Source: Pantoea agglomerans NBRC 102470 (GTDB taxonomy: Bacteria; Pseudomonadota; Gammaproteobacteria; Enterobacterales; Enterobacteriaceae). From it: DNA of 64,000 nucleotides. The stretch spans positions 620,001-684,000 of the forward strand of contig NZ_BCZA01000001.1 of assembly GCF_001598475.1 (NCBI RefSeq), read 5' to 3'. Below, piece by piece: positions 50,784-60,215 of this stretch. The notes under the pieces were generated by a model that was not told the origin of the DNA, ran no database searches, and was given only the letters and a program-made list of their open reading frames with translations. Within the stretch, counting starts at the first letter, position 1. Every line of letters starts with the position of its first letter. The translations under genes and the position numbers were made by a program.

Positions 50784-50813
50784 GGAAGTGACGTATGCAG
50801 ACAGGAGAGCATT

Positions 50814-51971
50814 ATGAAAGCAATCGTGATTGGTGGAGGTATAGGCGGCATGAGTAGTGCCATTGCGCTGGAGAAATCCGGAATTGACGTTGAGGTCTTT
50901 GAAGCCATAAAGGAGATGAAGCCCGTCGGCGCGGCGATTTCCATCTGGCCAAACGGTGTTAAATGCCTGAATGCGCTGGGCATGAAAACCGCGCTGCGTG
51001 AGCTGGGCGGGAACATGGCCTATATGGCCTATCACGATGGCACCACCGGCGCGCCCCTGACCCGCTTCAGTATGGCGCCGCTGGTGCAGCAGGTTGGCGA
51101 ATATCCCTGTCCGGTGGCGCGGGCAGAACTGCAGGCGATGCTGATTGATACCTTCGGGCGTGAACGGGTGCAGTTTGGTAAGCGGGTGATCCAGGTCGAG
51201 CAGACCGGCAGTGGCGTGATTGCCACCTTTTCCGACAACACTCAGGCCACCGGCGATTTCCTGATTGCCGCCGATGGCACCCATTCGGTGATCCGCGAGT
51301 ATGTGCTGGAGCAGAAGCTTGAACGACGTTACGCCGGTTACGTTAACTGGAATGGCCTGGTCACTATAGATGAGAGGATTGCGCCCGCCGATCAGTGGAC
51401 CACCTTTGTCGGTGACGGCAAGCGGGTGTCGCTGATGCCGGTCAGCGGCAATCGATTCTACTTCTTCTTTGATGTGCCGCTGCCGAAGGGACTGCCGCAG
51501 GATCGCAGTACGGTGAAAGCGGACTTAACCGGCTATTTTCAGGGCTGGGCGGAGCCGGTACAGCAGCTGATCGCGGCAATCAATCCTGACACCACCAATC
51601 GGGTTGAGATTCACGACATCGAACCTTTCAGCCGCTTTGTTAAAGGACGTGTGGCCCTGCTGGGCGATGCCGCCCACAGCACCACGCCCGATATCGGCCA
51701 GGGCGGCTGCGCGGCGATGGAAGATGCCGTGGTACTGGCCTCGACGCTGGCTTCTCATTCACTGGGTATTGAAGATGCACTGCTGCGCTATCAGGCGCGA
51801 CGGGTTGAACGGGTAAAAGATCTGGTGCTGAAAGCGCGCAAACGCTGTGACGTCACCCATGCGCGCGATCCGGCGATCACGGCAGAATGGTATGACTCTC
51901 TGAAAAGCGAAACCGGTGAACGGGTGCTGGCCGGAATGTGCGAAACCATTGAAGGTGGCCCGCTGGGTTAA
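50814..51971 (+). CDS. hpxO: FAD-dependent urate hydroxylase HpxO
   Basis: 385 residues, near the 384 of Klebsiella HpxO. A class A flavoprotein monooxygenase: GGGIGGMSSAIALEKSG is the FAD dinucleotide fold, GDFLIAADGTHSVIR the second FAD motif and VALLGDAAHSTTPDIGQGGCAAMEDAVVL the GD motif. RYAGYVNWNGLV and MPVSGNRFYFFFDVPLP match HpxO closely. It converts urate to 5-hydroxyisourate with NADH and O2. The AGGAGAG ribosome site and a sigma-54-like promoter precede it. Next enzyme in the pathway is UraH (19528). Confidence 0.92.
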   Translation: MKAIVIGGGIGGMSSAIALEKSGIDVEVFEAIKEMKPVGAAISIWPNGVKCLNALGMKTALRELGGNMAYMAYHDGTTGAPLTRFSMAPLVQQVGEYPCPVARAELQAMLIDTFGRERVQFGKRVIQVEQTGSGVIATFSDNTQATGDFLIAADGTHSVIREYVLEQKLERRYAGYVNWNGLVTIDERIAPADQWTTFVGDGKRVSLMPVSGNRFYFFFDVPLPKGLPQDRSTVKADLTGYFQGWAEPVQQLIAAINPDTTNRVEIHDIEPFSRFVKGRVALLGDAAHSTTPDIGQGGCAAMEDAVVLASTLASHSLGIEDALLRYQARRVERVKDLVLKARKRCDVTHARDPAITAEWYDSLKSETGERVLAGMCETIEGGPLG

Positions 51972-51983
51972 CACGAATAAAAC

Positions 51984-52017
51984 CGGGCTGTCAGCGCGAC
52001 CAGCGCGTGACAGCCCG
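51984..52017. terminator. Terminator between convergent hpxO and dcp
   Basis: CGGGCTGTCA and TGACAGCCCG form a perfect 10-bp stem; the loop can pair further. TTCTGTT follows on the plus strand. Confidence 0.6.
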
Positions 52018-52022
52018 TTCTG

Positions 52023-54068
52023 TTATGACTCCGACAGACCGCGATTTTTCAGCATGGGCTCAAGCTGCGGAGGCCCGCCCCGCCAGCTTTCATACAGTGT
52101 TTTGAGATCGCTGCTGTTCCCCCGCGACAGAATTTTCTGTCGGAAGAGGTCGCCGTTCTCACGCGTCAGTCCGCCCTGTTCCGCAAACCACTGATAGCCA
52201 TCGTCGGCGAGCATCTGCGTCCAGATATAGGCGTAATAACCTGCTGCATAGCCACCGCCCCAGATGTGCTGGAAATAGCTTGAGCGATAGCGCGGCGGCA
52301 CCGCCGTCAGCGCCAGATTATCGCTCTGTAACGCCTGCTGCTCGAATCCCTCCACGCTTTGCGGCGCGGAATCACGGTTAAGGCTGTGCCAGTGCAGATC
52401 CAGCAGCGCGGCAGCCAGCAGCTCGCTCATCTCGTAGCCTTTGTTGAACGTGGCGGCCCGGACGATTTTTTCATGCAGCTCAGCGGGCATCAGCGCCTGA
52501 GTCTGATAGTGGCGAGCGTAGTTGCGGAACACCGCTGGCTCGCTGGCCCAGTGCTCGTTGATCTGCGAAGGAAACTCAACGAAATCGCGCGGGGTTTCCG
52601 TTCCCGACAGGCTCGGATAGCGCTGGCTGGCAAACAGACCGTGCAGCGTGTGACCGAACTCGTGAAACATCGTGATAACGTCGTCCCAGCTCAGCAGCGC
52701 CGGTTCACCGGCTGGCGGTTTGGTGTAGTTACAGACGTTGTAGATCACCGGTTTGCTGTCGAGCAGCGTAGACTGGTTGACGAAGTTGCTCATCCAGGCA
52801 CCGCCGCCTTTGCTGTCGCGCTTAAAAAAGTCGGTGTAAAACAGCGCCAGCGGGGTCTCATCGGCGTCAAAAATCTCATAGACCTGGACGTCGGGATGAT
52901 AAACCGGCAGATCCTGTCGCGGCGTGAAACGGATGCCATAGAGCTGCGTCGCCGCCCAGAACACGCCATTCTGCAGCACCGAATTCAGTTCGAAGTAGGG
53001 CTTAATCTGGCTCTCATCCAGATCGTAACGGGCACGCCGCACCTGTTCGGCATAAAAACGCCAGTCCCAGGCCTGCAGGGTAAAATCGCCCTGCTGCTGA
53101 TCGATGGTCTGCTGGATAGCCGCCGCTTCACGCTCCGCACGACCGCGCGCGGCAGGCACGATGTTATGCATAAACGCCAGCGCCGCCTTAGGCGTTTTGG
53201 CCATCTGATCCTGTAACTTCCACTCGGCATAGCTGGCAAATCCCAGCAGCCGCGCCTGCTCGGCCCTGACCTGCGCCAGACGTAATACCAGCTCGCGGGT
53301 GTCGTTCTCATCGCCTTTTTCAGTGCGCGTCACGCCCGCCTCAAACAGCGCTTCACGGGTTGCGCGATCGGCCAGGCTCTGTAGTGCGGGTTGCTGGGTG
53401 GTGTTTTGCAGCACCAGCAGCCAGCGTTTTTCCAGTCCGCGTGCCTGCGCTTCCGCCTGCGCCACCGCCAGATCGGCCGGTGAGAGTCCCGCCAGCTTCT
53501 GCAGATCATCGACGACCAGCCCGCCCGCTTTAGTGGCGGCCAGCAATTTGTTGGTGAAGCGGGTACCGAGGCGGGCCGCTTCCTGATTCAGTGTCTTGAG
53601 CTGCTGTTTCTGCGCTTCCGGCAGATTAGCCCCCGCCAGTTGAAAGCGCTGCCAGATCACCTCGATCAGCCGTTTTGATTCGGCATCCAGTTTAGCGCGC
53701 TGCAGATAAACCGCATCGAGCCGCGAAAACAGCGGGCGATTAAGCATGATGTCATCGTTGAGCGCGGTGAGCTGAGGCGCAATCTCCTCATCCACCTGCT
53801 GCAGATACGGGCTGGTATGCGCCGAGGTCATGGCACTGAACACCAGATTCACCCGGTTGAGCAGTTGTCCGCTCCTCTCCAGCGCCTCATAAGTGTTGAA
53901 AAAGCTGGGCGCGTCGCTGTTCAGTGCGATCGCCTCGATCTCCTGACGCTTCTCCTCAATGCCCGCCTGCAGCGCGGGCAGAAAATCCTGCTCCTCAATC
54001 TGGTCAAAAGGAGGAGTCTGGTAAGGCAGTGTGCTGACGCTAAAGAAGGGATTCTGACGGGCGTTCAT
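52023..54068 (-). CDS. dcp: Peptidyl-dipeptidase Dcp (M3 metallopeptidase)
   Basis: 681 residues from ATG 54068, identical in length to E. coli Dcp; AGGAG lies upstream, and the longer frame to 54224 has no such site. HEFGH (within DDVITMFHEFGHTLHGLF) is the zinc motif, with the downstream Glu ligand in EFPSQINEHWA. It removes C-terminal dipeptides from peptides in the cytoplasm. It lies 61 bp downstream of xdhC on the same strand but is not functionally linked to purines. Confidence 0.93.
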   Translation of the reverse strand: MNARQNPFFSVSTLPYQTPPFDQIEEQDFLPALQAGIEEKRQEIEAIALNSDAPSFFNTYEALERSGQLLNRVNLVFSAMTSAHTSPYLQQVDEEIAPQLTALNDDIMLNRPLFSRLDAVYLQRAKLDAESKRLIEVIWQRFQLAGANLPEAQKQQLKTLNQEAARLGTRFTNKLLAATKAGGLVVDDLQKLAGLSPADLAVAQAEAQARGLEKRWLLVLQNTTQQPALQSLADRATREALFEAGVTRTEKGDENDTRELVLRLAQVRAEQARLLGFASYAEWKLQDQMAKTPKAALAFMHNIVPAARGRAEREAAAIQQTIDQQQGDFTLQAWDWRFYAEQVRRARYDLDESQIKPYFELNSVLQNGVFWAATQLYGIRFTPRQDLPVYHPDVQVYEIFDADETPLALFYTDFFKRDSKGGGAWMSNFVNQSTLLDSKPVIYNVCNYTKPPAGEPALLSWDDVITMFHEFGHTLHGLFASQRYPSLSGTETPRDFVEFPSQINEHWASEPAVFRNYARHYQTQALMPAELHEKIVRAATFNKGYEMSELLAAALLDLHWHSLNRDSAPQSVEGFEQQALQSDNLALTAVPPRYRSSYFQHIWGGGYAAGYYAYIWTQMLADDGYQWFAEQGGLTRENGDLFRQKILSRGNSSDLKTLYESWRGGPPQLEPMLKNRGLSES

Positions 54069-54129
54069 GGTTCGCTCCTGGTGGGCATCGCAAAGTCTTA
54101 TCCTGACAGGTTGCCGCGCAGGCGACAAC

Positions 54130-54906
54130 TCAGGCGACGTGCTGCTGATAAACGCTGATGATTTCACCGGCAATCGCCACCGCAATCTCGGCGGGCAGCT
54201 TGCCTTTGACGTCCGGCAGGCCAATCGGACAGCGCAGGCGCGCCAGCGGTTCGTTCGCGACGCCCTTGCCCGCCAGCCTGTAGCGGAAACGCTGGTTTTT
54301 CGTTTCAGAACCGATCACCCCGGCATAGCGGAAATCGCCGCGCTTCAGCACCGCCTCGCACAGTTCGAAGTCGAGGGGATGATGATGGGTCATGATGATG
54401 AAGTAGCTGCCTGCGGGTGCCTGTGCTACGCAGTCGAGCGGATCGTCCGGCTGCAGCGTCACCACGCCAGCGGGAACGTGGCTGAACTGCGCCGGACGGC
54501 TATCGATCCAGTTTATGTGACAGGGTAACGTTGACAGCAGATTGACCAGGGCCTGTCCCACATGGCCTGCGCCAAAAAGGTAGATCTCTGGCTGCGCCTG
54601 CAGCAGCGGCTCAAACAGCAGCGTGGTTTTGCCGCCACAGCACTGGCCAAGCCGAGCGCCCAGGCTGAAATCTTCAGTGTGTGGCGCAGTCGCCCCACTC
54701 TGCAACATCGCCCTGGCCTGGGCGATGCACTCAAACTCCAGATGACCGCCACCGATGGTGAGATAACTCTCCTGCTGCGTCACCACCATTTTGCTGCCGC
54801 TGTCGCGCGGCACCGAACCGTGCTCACTGAGCACGGTGATTAATACGCAGCTCTGACGTTTTTCACGCAGCTGATGCAGCACGCCAATCCAGTCATGATA
54901 AATCAT
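54130..54906 (-). CDS. xdhC: Xanthine dehydrogenase accessory protein XdhC
   Basis: 258 residues. The N-terminal XdhC/CoxI domain has VPRDSGSKMVV and GGGHLEFE, then QCCGG, a cysteine motif linked to molybdenum cofactor handling. The C-terminal Rossmann-like domain has FGAGHVGQALVNLL and ending MTHHHPLDFEL. It sulfurates and inserts the molybdenum cofactor into XdhB. Its start lies 14 bp inside the end of xdhB. Last gene of the guaD-xdhA-xdhB-xdhC operon. Confidence 0.92.
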   Translation of the reverse strand: MIYHDWIGVLHQLREKRQSCVLITVLSEHGSVPRDSGSKMVVTQQESYLTIGGGHLEFECIAQARAMLQSGATAPHTEDFSLGARLGQCCGGKTTLLFEPLLQAQPEIYLFGAGHVGQALVNLLSTLPCHINWIDSRPAQFSHVPAGVVTLQPDDPLDCVAQAPAGSYFIIMTHHHPLDFELCEAVLKRGDFRYAGVIGSETKNQRFRYRLAGKGVANEPLARLRCPIGLPDVKGKLPAEIAVAIAGEIISVYQQHVA

Positions 54907-57259
54907 CAACCCCTCCCGTCAGGCGTTGCACGCCCCAGAAGATGCGCTCCGGCGTGGCGGGCGCATCCAGCAGTGGGTGCTGCCGGTAATCGGAGACGCT
55001 GGCGACCGCATCCTGCAGGGCACACCAGGCGGCGATGCCCAGCATAAACGGCGGTTCACCTACGGCCTTGGAGTGGAACACCGTGTCTTTAGGGTTTTTA
55101 CGGTTCTCCACCAGCGTGACCCGCAGGTCCGCCGGAACGTCGCTGATGGCGGGAATTTTGTAGCTCGCCGGTCCATCGGTCAGCAGCTGGCCTTTATTAC
55201 TCCACACCAGCTCTTCGCAGGTAAGCCAGCCGACGCCCTGTACAAAGCCACCTTCAACCTGGCCGATGTCGATGGCCGGATTCAGCGAGGCGCCGACGTC
55301 ATGCAAAATGTCGGCACGCAGCAGGCGGGATTCGCCGGTTAAGGTATCAATCACCACTTCACAGCAGGCTGCACCGTAAGCGTAGTAATAGAACGGCGTC
55401 CCGCGACCCGCGACCCGGTCGTAATGAATCCCCGGCACGCGGTAGTAGCCGGTGGCGGAGAGCGGCACCTGATTCAGCCACGCCAGCTTCGCCACCTCGG
55501 CGAAGGTGTAATGTTTATCCACGGCGCGCACCACCCCGTTACGGAAGCTCACCGCCGACGCGTCGCACTGGTGTAGCTCGCAGAGCATGGCGGTCATGCG
55601 GTCGCGCAGGATTTCAGCACCATTCTGCGCCGCTTTGCCATTGAGGTCAGCCCCGCTGGAGGCCGCGGTTGGCGAGGTGTTGGGCACTTTGCCGGTGTCG
55701 GTGGCGGTGATCTGAATTTTATCGATCTCAATCTGCAGCACTTCGGCGACAATCTGAATCACCTTGGTGTTCAGGCCCTGGCCCATCTCGGTGCCGCCGT
55801 GGTTAAGCTGCACCGTGCCGTCGGTGTAGATCAGGATCAGCGCCCCCGCCTGATTGAGAAAGCTGGAGGTAAAGGAGATGCCGAATTTTACCGGCGTCAG
55901 CGCCAGACCGCGTTTCAGCAGCGGACTGCGGGCATTAAACGCCTTAATCTCCGCGCGGCGAGCCTGATAGTCGCTGCTCTGCTCCAGCTGTTCGGTAATC
56001 TCATCCAGCAGGTTATCCTCTACCTGCTGGTGATAATGAGTGATGTTGCGATCCTGCTTGCCATAGTAGTTACGCTTGCGCAGCGCCAGCGGATCCAGCC
56101 CGCGCTCACGGGCGATGTGATCCATGATCTGTTCAATCGCCACCATACCCTGCGGCCCGCCAAAACCCCGATAGGCGGTGTTCGAGGCGGTGTTCGTGCG
56201 GCAGCGATAGCCGGTTACCCGTGCATCCCCGAGGTAATAGGCGTTATCGGCGTGGAACATGGCACGATCGACAATCGATCCGCTAAGATCCAGTGAATAA
56301 CCGCAGTTTCCGGCCAGATCGATTTTGATGCCGCACAGACGCCCATCCTCTTCAACACCCGCTTCGTAGCGCACAAAGAACGGATGGCGTTTGCCGGTGA
56401 CGCGCATATCGTCGCGACGTGAAAGCCGCATCTTCGCCGCCCGGCCGGTCTGGCGCGCCACGATGGCACAGAGACAGGCGACACCGGCCGCCTGCGTCTC
56501 TTTACCACCAAAGCCACCGCCCATCCGGCGCATATCTATCGTCACCTGATTCAGGCTGATGCCCATCACTTCCGCCACCAGTTTCTGCACTTCGGTGGGG
56601 TTCTGGGTTGAGGAGAAGACCTGCAACTGCTGATCTTCACCGGGAATAACCATTGCCGTCTGGGTTTCCAGATAGAAATGCTCCTGGCCGCCAATGTGAA
56701 ACGCCCCACTGACCCGATGCGGCGCACGCGCCAGGGCCGCTTCCACATCACCGCGCTGGTGAATGTGAGGTTCCTGCACAAAGCTGCCCTGTGCCAGCGC
56801 CTGTTCCACATCCAGCAGCGGTTCCAGCACCTCATATTCAATTACCGCAGCGGCCGCGCCAAGGCGGGCAGCCTCGGGGGAATCCGCCGCCACCGCGATC
56901 ACGATCTGTCCCAGATACTCTACTTTGTCATGGGCCAGCAGCGGGTCGCCCGGCTCCAGCGGCCCGACATCATTGATGCCCGGCACATCCTGCCAGGTCA
57001 GGACGCTGACGACCCCGGGAACGGCATAACAGGGCTGCACATCAATATGCAGGATGCGCGCATGAGCATACTCACTCAGGCGCGGACAGAGATGCAGCAG
57101 ACCCGGCAGCTCCGGCTTATCGTCGATAAAACGCGCCTCGCCGGAGACATGTTTTTCCGCGCTTTCATGGCGGTTACTGCGACCGACGCCGCTCTGTAAA
57201 TCAGCGGCATACTGCGCCTTAATGACCTCTTCGTTGAGTTCAGGACGGTTATGAGACAT
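54893..57259 (-). CDS. xdhB: Xanthine dehydrogenase molybdopterin-binding subunit XdhB
   Basis: 788 residues. The first domain (KHVSGEARFIDDKPELPG) and molybdopterin-binding domain (MRRMGGGFGGKETQ, NTAYRGFGGPQGM, LNHGGTEMGQGLNTK) are those of the large subunit. The active-site Glu lies in KAVGEPPFMLGIAAW near the C-terminus. With XdhA it oxidises hypoxanthine and xanthine to urate. GAGGTGG precedes ATG 57259, and the gene overlaps xdhA by 11 bp. Confidence 0.93.
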   Translation of the reverse strand: MSHNRPELNEEVIKAQYAADLQSGVGRSNRHESAEKHVSGEARFIDDKPELPGLLHLCPRLSEYAHARILHIDVQPCYAVPGVVSVLTWQDVPGINDVGPLEPGDPLLAHDKVEYLGQIVIAVAADSPEAARLGAAAAVIEYEVLEPLLDVEQALAQGSFVQEPHIHQRGDVEAALARAPHRVSGAFHIGGQEHFYLETQTAMVIPGEDQQLQVFSSTQNPTEVQKLVAEVMGISLNQVTIDMRRMGGGFGGKETQAAGVACLCAIVARQTGRAAKMRLSRRDDMRVTGKRHPFFVRYEAGVEEDGRLCGIKIDLAGNCGYSLDLSGSIVDRAMFHADNAYYLGDARVTGYRCRTNTASNTAYRGFGGPQGMVAIEQIMDHIARERGLDPLALRKRNYYGKQDRNITHYHQQVEDNLLDEITEQLEQSSDYQARRAEIKAFNARSPLLKRGLALTPVKFGISFTSSFLNQAGALILIYTDGTVQLNHGGTEMGQGLNTKVIQIVAEVLQIEIDKIQITATDTGKVPNTSPTAASSGADLNGKAAQNGAEILRDRMTAMLCELHQCDASAVSFRNGVVRAVDKHYTFAEVAKLAWLNQVPLSATGYYRVPGIHYDRVAGRGTPFYYYAYGAACCEVVIDTLTGESRLLRADILHDVGASLNPAIDIGQVEGGFVQGVGWLTCEELVWSNKGQLLTDGPASYKIPAISDVPADLRVTLVENRKNPKDTVFHSKAVGEPPFMLGIAAWCALQDAVASVSDYRQHPLLDAPATPERIFWGVQRLTGGVDDLS

Positions 57260-58691
57260 AGCGGGCCACCTCAATACAGGTTATTTCGCCGTTGTGGCGA
57301 TGCCAGTAGCGGCGCAGCAGGTTGCGTGCGACCTGCAGACGGTAGTCACTGCTGGCGCGGAAATCGGAGAGCGGCTGGAAATCCTCTGCCAGCGCCGCGG
57401 CTGCGCGTGACACCGTCACGGCATTCAGTGGCTGACCGATGAATGCCTGTTCACAGTGACGGGCACGCTGCGGTGTGGCCGCCATGCCGCCAAAGGCGAT
57501 GCGGGCACTACTGACTACGCCCTGTTCAATCTGCAGATTAAAGGCGGCGAACACGGCTGAGATATCATCGTCCAGCCGTTTGGACACTTTCCAGGCCACA
57601 AAATCAGGTGACACCGTCACCTTATCGATGCGAATGGCGCGAATAAACTCCCCTTTTTCGAGCCGGGTTTGGCGATAGCCGGTAAAGAACTGATCCAGCG
57701 GCAGACTGCGCTGCTGCTCACCGCGCTGTAACAACAGGCTGGCGTTCAGGGCCAGTAGCGCCGGCGAGGCGTCGCCAATGGGGGAAGCGTTACCGATGTT
57801 GCCACCTAATGTGCCCTGCAGACGGATTTGCAGCGAGGCAAAGCGTTGCAGCATCGCGCTGACGCCGGGAATGCGGCTGGCAAGAAATTCGCTGACCTGC
57901 TGCAGCGAAGCCCCTGCGCCCAGCAGGTAGTGGTCATCAAATTCGCTGCAGACTTTGAGCGCGGCAACCTGCTCCAGCGCAATCAGCAACGGTATTCTTT
58001 TATGCTGCTGGGTAATCTGCAGGCTGAGATCGGTGCCACCGGCAATCAGCCTCGCCTCGGGATGGGCCAGATAGATCGCCGCCAGCTGAGCCGGAGTTTT
58101 GGGCAGGAAGCAACGGCGGCCCTCCCCCCCTAATTCCTGCATCTCCGGGGTTGCCAGCGCCTCAAGCCGCTGCACGGTTGCGGCGGCACCTTGATCGAAC
58201 TGGTCTGTCACCGGCTGCGAGCAGAGCTGTTCGGCGGCGGCCATAATCGGCCGGTAACCGGTGCAGCGGCAGAGGTTGCCCGCCAGCGCAGTTTCCGCCT
58301 GATGGCGATCCCAGCCCGAAGCGGTTTTTTGCAGGCTGAACAGCGACATCACAAAGCCCGGCGTGCAGAATCCGCATTGCGAGCCGTGACAGTCGACCAT
58401 CGCCTGCTGCGCCGGATGCAGTGCGCGGCCGTGACGCAGATCCTCAACCGTAATCAGCTGCTTGCCCTGTAACGCGGAGACCAGCGTCAGGCAGCTGTTG
58501 ACCGTTTCATACTGCATTGTTCCCCCGACGGCTTTGCCCAGGGTTACGCTGCAGGCGCCACAGTCGCCAGATGCACAGCCCTCTTTGGTGCCAGGGCGTT
58601 GCTGACGGGTGCGCAGGTAGTTGAGTACCGTGAGGTTGGGGTCGAGCGCGTCCTCGCTGACCAGCTGGTTATTTAACAGAAACTGGATCAT
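57249..58691 (-). CDS. xdhA: Xanthine dehydrogenase small subunit XdhA (2Fe-2S and FAD)
   Basis: 480 residues. Two [2Fe-2S] domains come first: CASGDCGAC for the plant-type cluster, then CGFCTPGFVMS and NLCRCTGYRP for the second. The FAD domain follows (LIAGGTDLSLQITQQ, GTLGGNIGNASPIGDASPALLAL). It passes electrons from XdhB to NAD+. Its ATG overlaps the guaD stop as ATGA, showing tight translational coupling. Confidence 0.93.
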   Translation of the reverse strand: MIQFLLNNQLVSEDALDPNLTVLNYLRTRQQRPGTKEGCASGDCGACSVTLGKAVGGTMQYETVNSCLTLVSALQGKQLITVEDLRHGRALHPAQQAMVDCHGSQCGFCTPGFVMSLFSLQKTASGWDRHQAETALAGNLCRCTGYRPIMAAAEQLCSQPVTDQFDQGAAATVQRLEALATPEMQELGGEGRRCFLPKTPAQLAAIYLAHPEARLIAGGTDLSLQITQQHKRIPLLIALEQVAALKVCSEFDDHYLLGAGASLQQVSEFLASRIPGVSAMLQRFASLQIRLQGTLGGNIGNASPIGDASPALLALNASLLLQRGEQQRSLPLDQFFTGYRQTRLEKGEFIRAIRIDKVTVSPDFVAWKVSKRLDDDISAVFAAFNLQIEQGVVSSARIAFGGMAATPQRARHCEQAFIGQPLNAVTVSRAAAALAEDFQPLSDFRASSDYRLQVARNLLRRYWHRHNGEITCIEVARYVS

Positions 58692-60016
58692 GCGGCTTGC
58701 TCCTGTGCGTCGCGCTGCCAGACCGGACGACCGGCTACCCAGGTCTGGGCAATATTGCGGTCGTCGCCGAGCGTCATTAATACAAACAGTTTTTCCCAGA
58801 TATCTTTGCTGTTGCCGATGCGCAGTTGCTGCAGGGCAGAAACCGCCGGGTCCAGCACCACAAAGTCCGCTTCTTTACCGATGTTGAAATTTCCGATGAC
58901 GTGGTCGAGATCCAGCGCGCGCGCCCCGCCCAGCGTGGCGTGATAAAAGGCTTCGGCCGCGCTGAGCCGGTAGTGCTGCAGCTGGCCCACCTTGTAGGCT
59001 TCGCCCAGGGTCTGCAGCATATTAAAGGTGGTGCCCGCCCCAACATCGGTGCCGATCCCCACTTTTACCCCCTGCTGCCAGCTGCGTTTCAGGTTAAACA
59101 GGCCGCTGCCGAGAAACAGGTTTGAGGTGGGACAGAAAGCAATGGATGAATCGGTATCGTGCAGACACTGCCATTCGTTCTCTTCCAGATGCAGACAGTG
59201 AGCAAAGACGCTGCGGCGGCCGGTCAGCTGGTGATGATGATAAACATCCAGATAGCCTTCACGCTCCGGGAACAGTTCTTTGACCCAGGCGACCTCCTGC
59301 GGGTTTTCGCTGAGATGGGTATGCAGCCAGGTATCCGGGAACTCCTGACGCAGCTGCTGCACTTTTTCCAGCAGCTGTGGGGATGAGGTCGGCGCAAAGC
59401 GCGGCGTCAGGGCGTAGCTCAGGCGTCCGCGCTGGTGCCAGCGCTCAATCAGCGCCCGGGTCTGCTGGTAGCTCTGTTCAGGGGTTTCGATCAGGTTGTC
59501 GGGCGCATTGCGATCCATCATCACTTTCCCGGCAATCAGCCGCATGTTCAGCGCTTCGGCGGCGCTGAACAGCGCCTCCACCGATTGCGGATGGACGGTG
59601 CCAAACACCAGCGCGCTGGTGGTGCCGTTGGAAAGCAGCTGATGCAGGAAGAAGGCGGACATCCGCGCAGCGTGATCGGGACAGTGATACTGCGCTTCAA
59701 CCGGGAAGGTGTAGTGATTCAGCCACTCCAGCAGCTGTTCGCCAAATGCGCCAATCATCTCTGTCTGCGGATAGTGAATGTGGGTATCGACAAAGCCCGG
59801 CACGATCAGTCTGCCGCGCAGGTCGATGACCGGATGCCCCGCCAGCATCGCCTCGCTATTCTCCCAGCTATCCAGCCCCACTACGCATCCATCACGCAGC
59901 AGCAGCACCGCATCCTCAAGATAGCGGGCCTGGCCGGCCAGGTCGTCGGGACGATCCACCACGCCGGTAAAGTCAAAGAAGCTGGCGCGTATCGCCGTGT
60001 CGGTTGCTGAAAGCAT
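58688..60016 (-). CDS. guaD: Guanine deaminase
   Basis: 442 residues of the amidohydrolase superfamily. Zinc ligands are in PGFVDTHIHYPQTEM, THLSENPQE, FAHCLHLEENE and the terminal Asp in VGIGTDVGAGTTFNM. The enzyme deaminates guanine to xanthine, feeding XdhAB. AAGGA precedes the ATG. It is the promoter-proximal gene of the guaD-xdhABC operon, and a consensus sigma-54 promoter lies 60 bp upstream. Confidence 0.93.
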   Translation of the reverse strand: MLSATDTAIRASFFDFTGVVDRPDDLAGQARYLEDAVLLLRDGCVVGLDSWENSEAMLAGHPVIDLRGRLIVPGFVDTHIHYPQTEMIGAFGEQLLEWLNHYTFPVEAQYHCPDHAARMSAFFLHQLLSNGTTSALVFGTVHPQSVEALFSAAEALNMRLIAGKVMMDRNAPDNLIETPEQSYQQTRALIERWHQRGRLSYALTPRFAPTSSPQLLEKVQQLRQEFPDTWLHTHLSENPQEVAWVKELFPEREGYLDVYHHHQLTGRRSVFAHCLHLEENEWQCLHDTDSSIAFCPTSNLFLGSGLFNLKRSWQQGVKVGIGTDVGAGTTFNMLQTLGEAYKVGQLQHYRLSAAEAFYHATLGGARALDLDHVIGNFNIGKEADFVVLDPAVSALQQLRIGNSKDIWEKLFVLMTLGDDRNIAQTWVAGRPVWQRDAQEQAA

Positions 60017-60075
60017 GGGTAGTCCTTTCTGAAAGCGCGATGTTATATCTGCAGATGATTATCTGAATAATCCTG

Positions 60076-60091
60076 TGCAACCTGCGTGCCA
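60076..60091 (-). promoter_or_regulatory. Sigma-54 promoter of guaD-xdhABC
   Basis: On the minus strand the sequence is TGGCACG-CAGG-TTGCA, a full match to the sigma-54 consensus with GG and GC ten bases apart. Transcription would start near 60065, giving a leader of about 49 nt to guaD. A role in nitrogen-limited growth is the usual meaning of such promoters in purine use. Confidence 0.85.
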
Positions 60092-60174
60092 GAATTGAAA
60101 TAGAATAAATTCTTTAAATATCAGTTAACTAAGCTAAAAAATGGAAGTTGCGCAACAAATAAGGACTGATATTA

Positions 60175-60215
60175 CGTAGCAACCGTTTGCGGAACGGATG
60201 CAAACGGTTGCTACG
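60175..60215. promoter_or_regulatory. 16-bp inverted repeat, probable enhancer site for guaD-xdhABC
   Basis: CGTAGCAACCGTTTGC and its exact complement flank a 9-nt centre. Each arm holds a near-palindrome (GCAACCGTTTGC and GCAAACGGTTGC) whose centres are 21 bp apart, two helical turns. The element lies about 130 bp upstream of the predicted sigma-54 start, the usual place for an enhancer-binding activator. The arms also resemble PurR/LacI-type boxes (second arm 15 of 16 with the PurR consensus), so a repressor role is the alternative. Confidence 0.7.

Larger units (their letters stand above)
50195..50813. other. 619-bp divergent intergenic region (glycosyltransferase / hpxO)
   Basis: Contains the CRP-like box (50223), an 18-bp perfect palindrome (50330) and the hpxO sigma-54 promoter (50768). 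The AT-rich middle has no open frame with a ribosome site. Confidence 0.5.
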
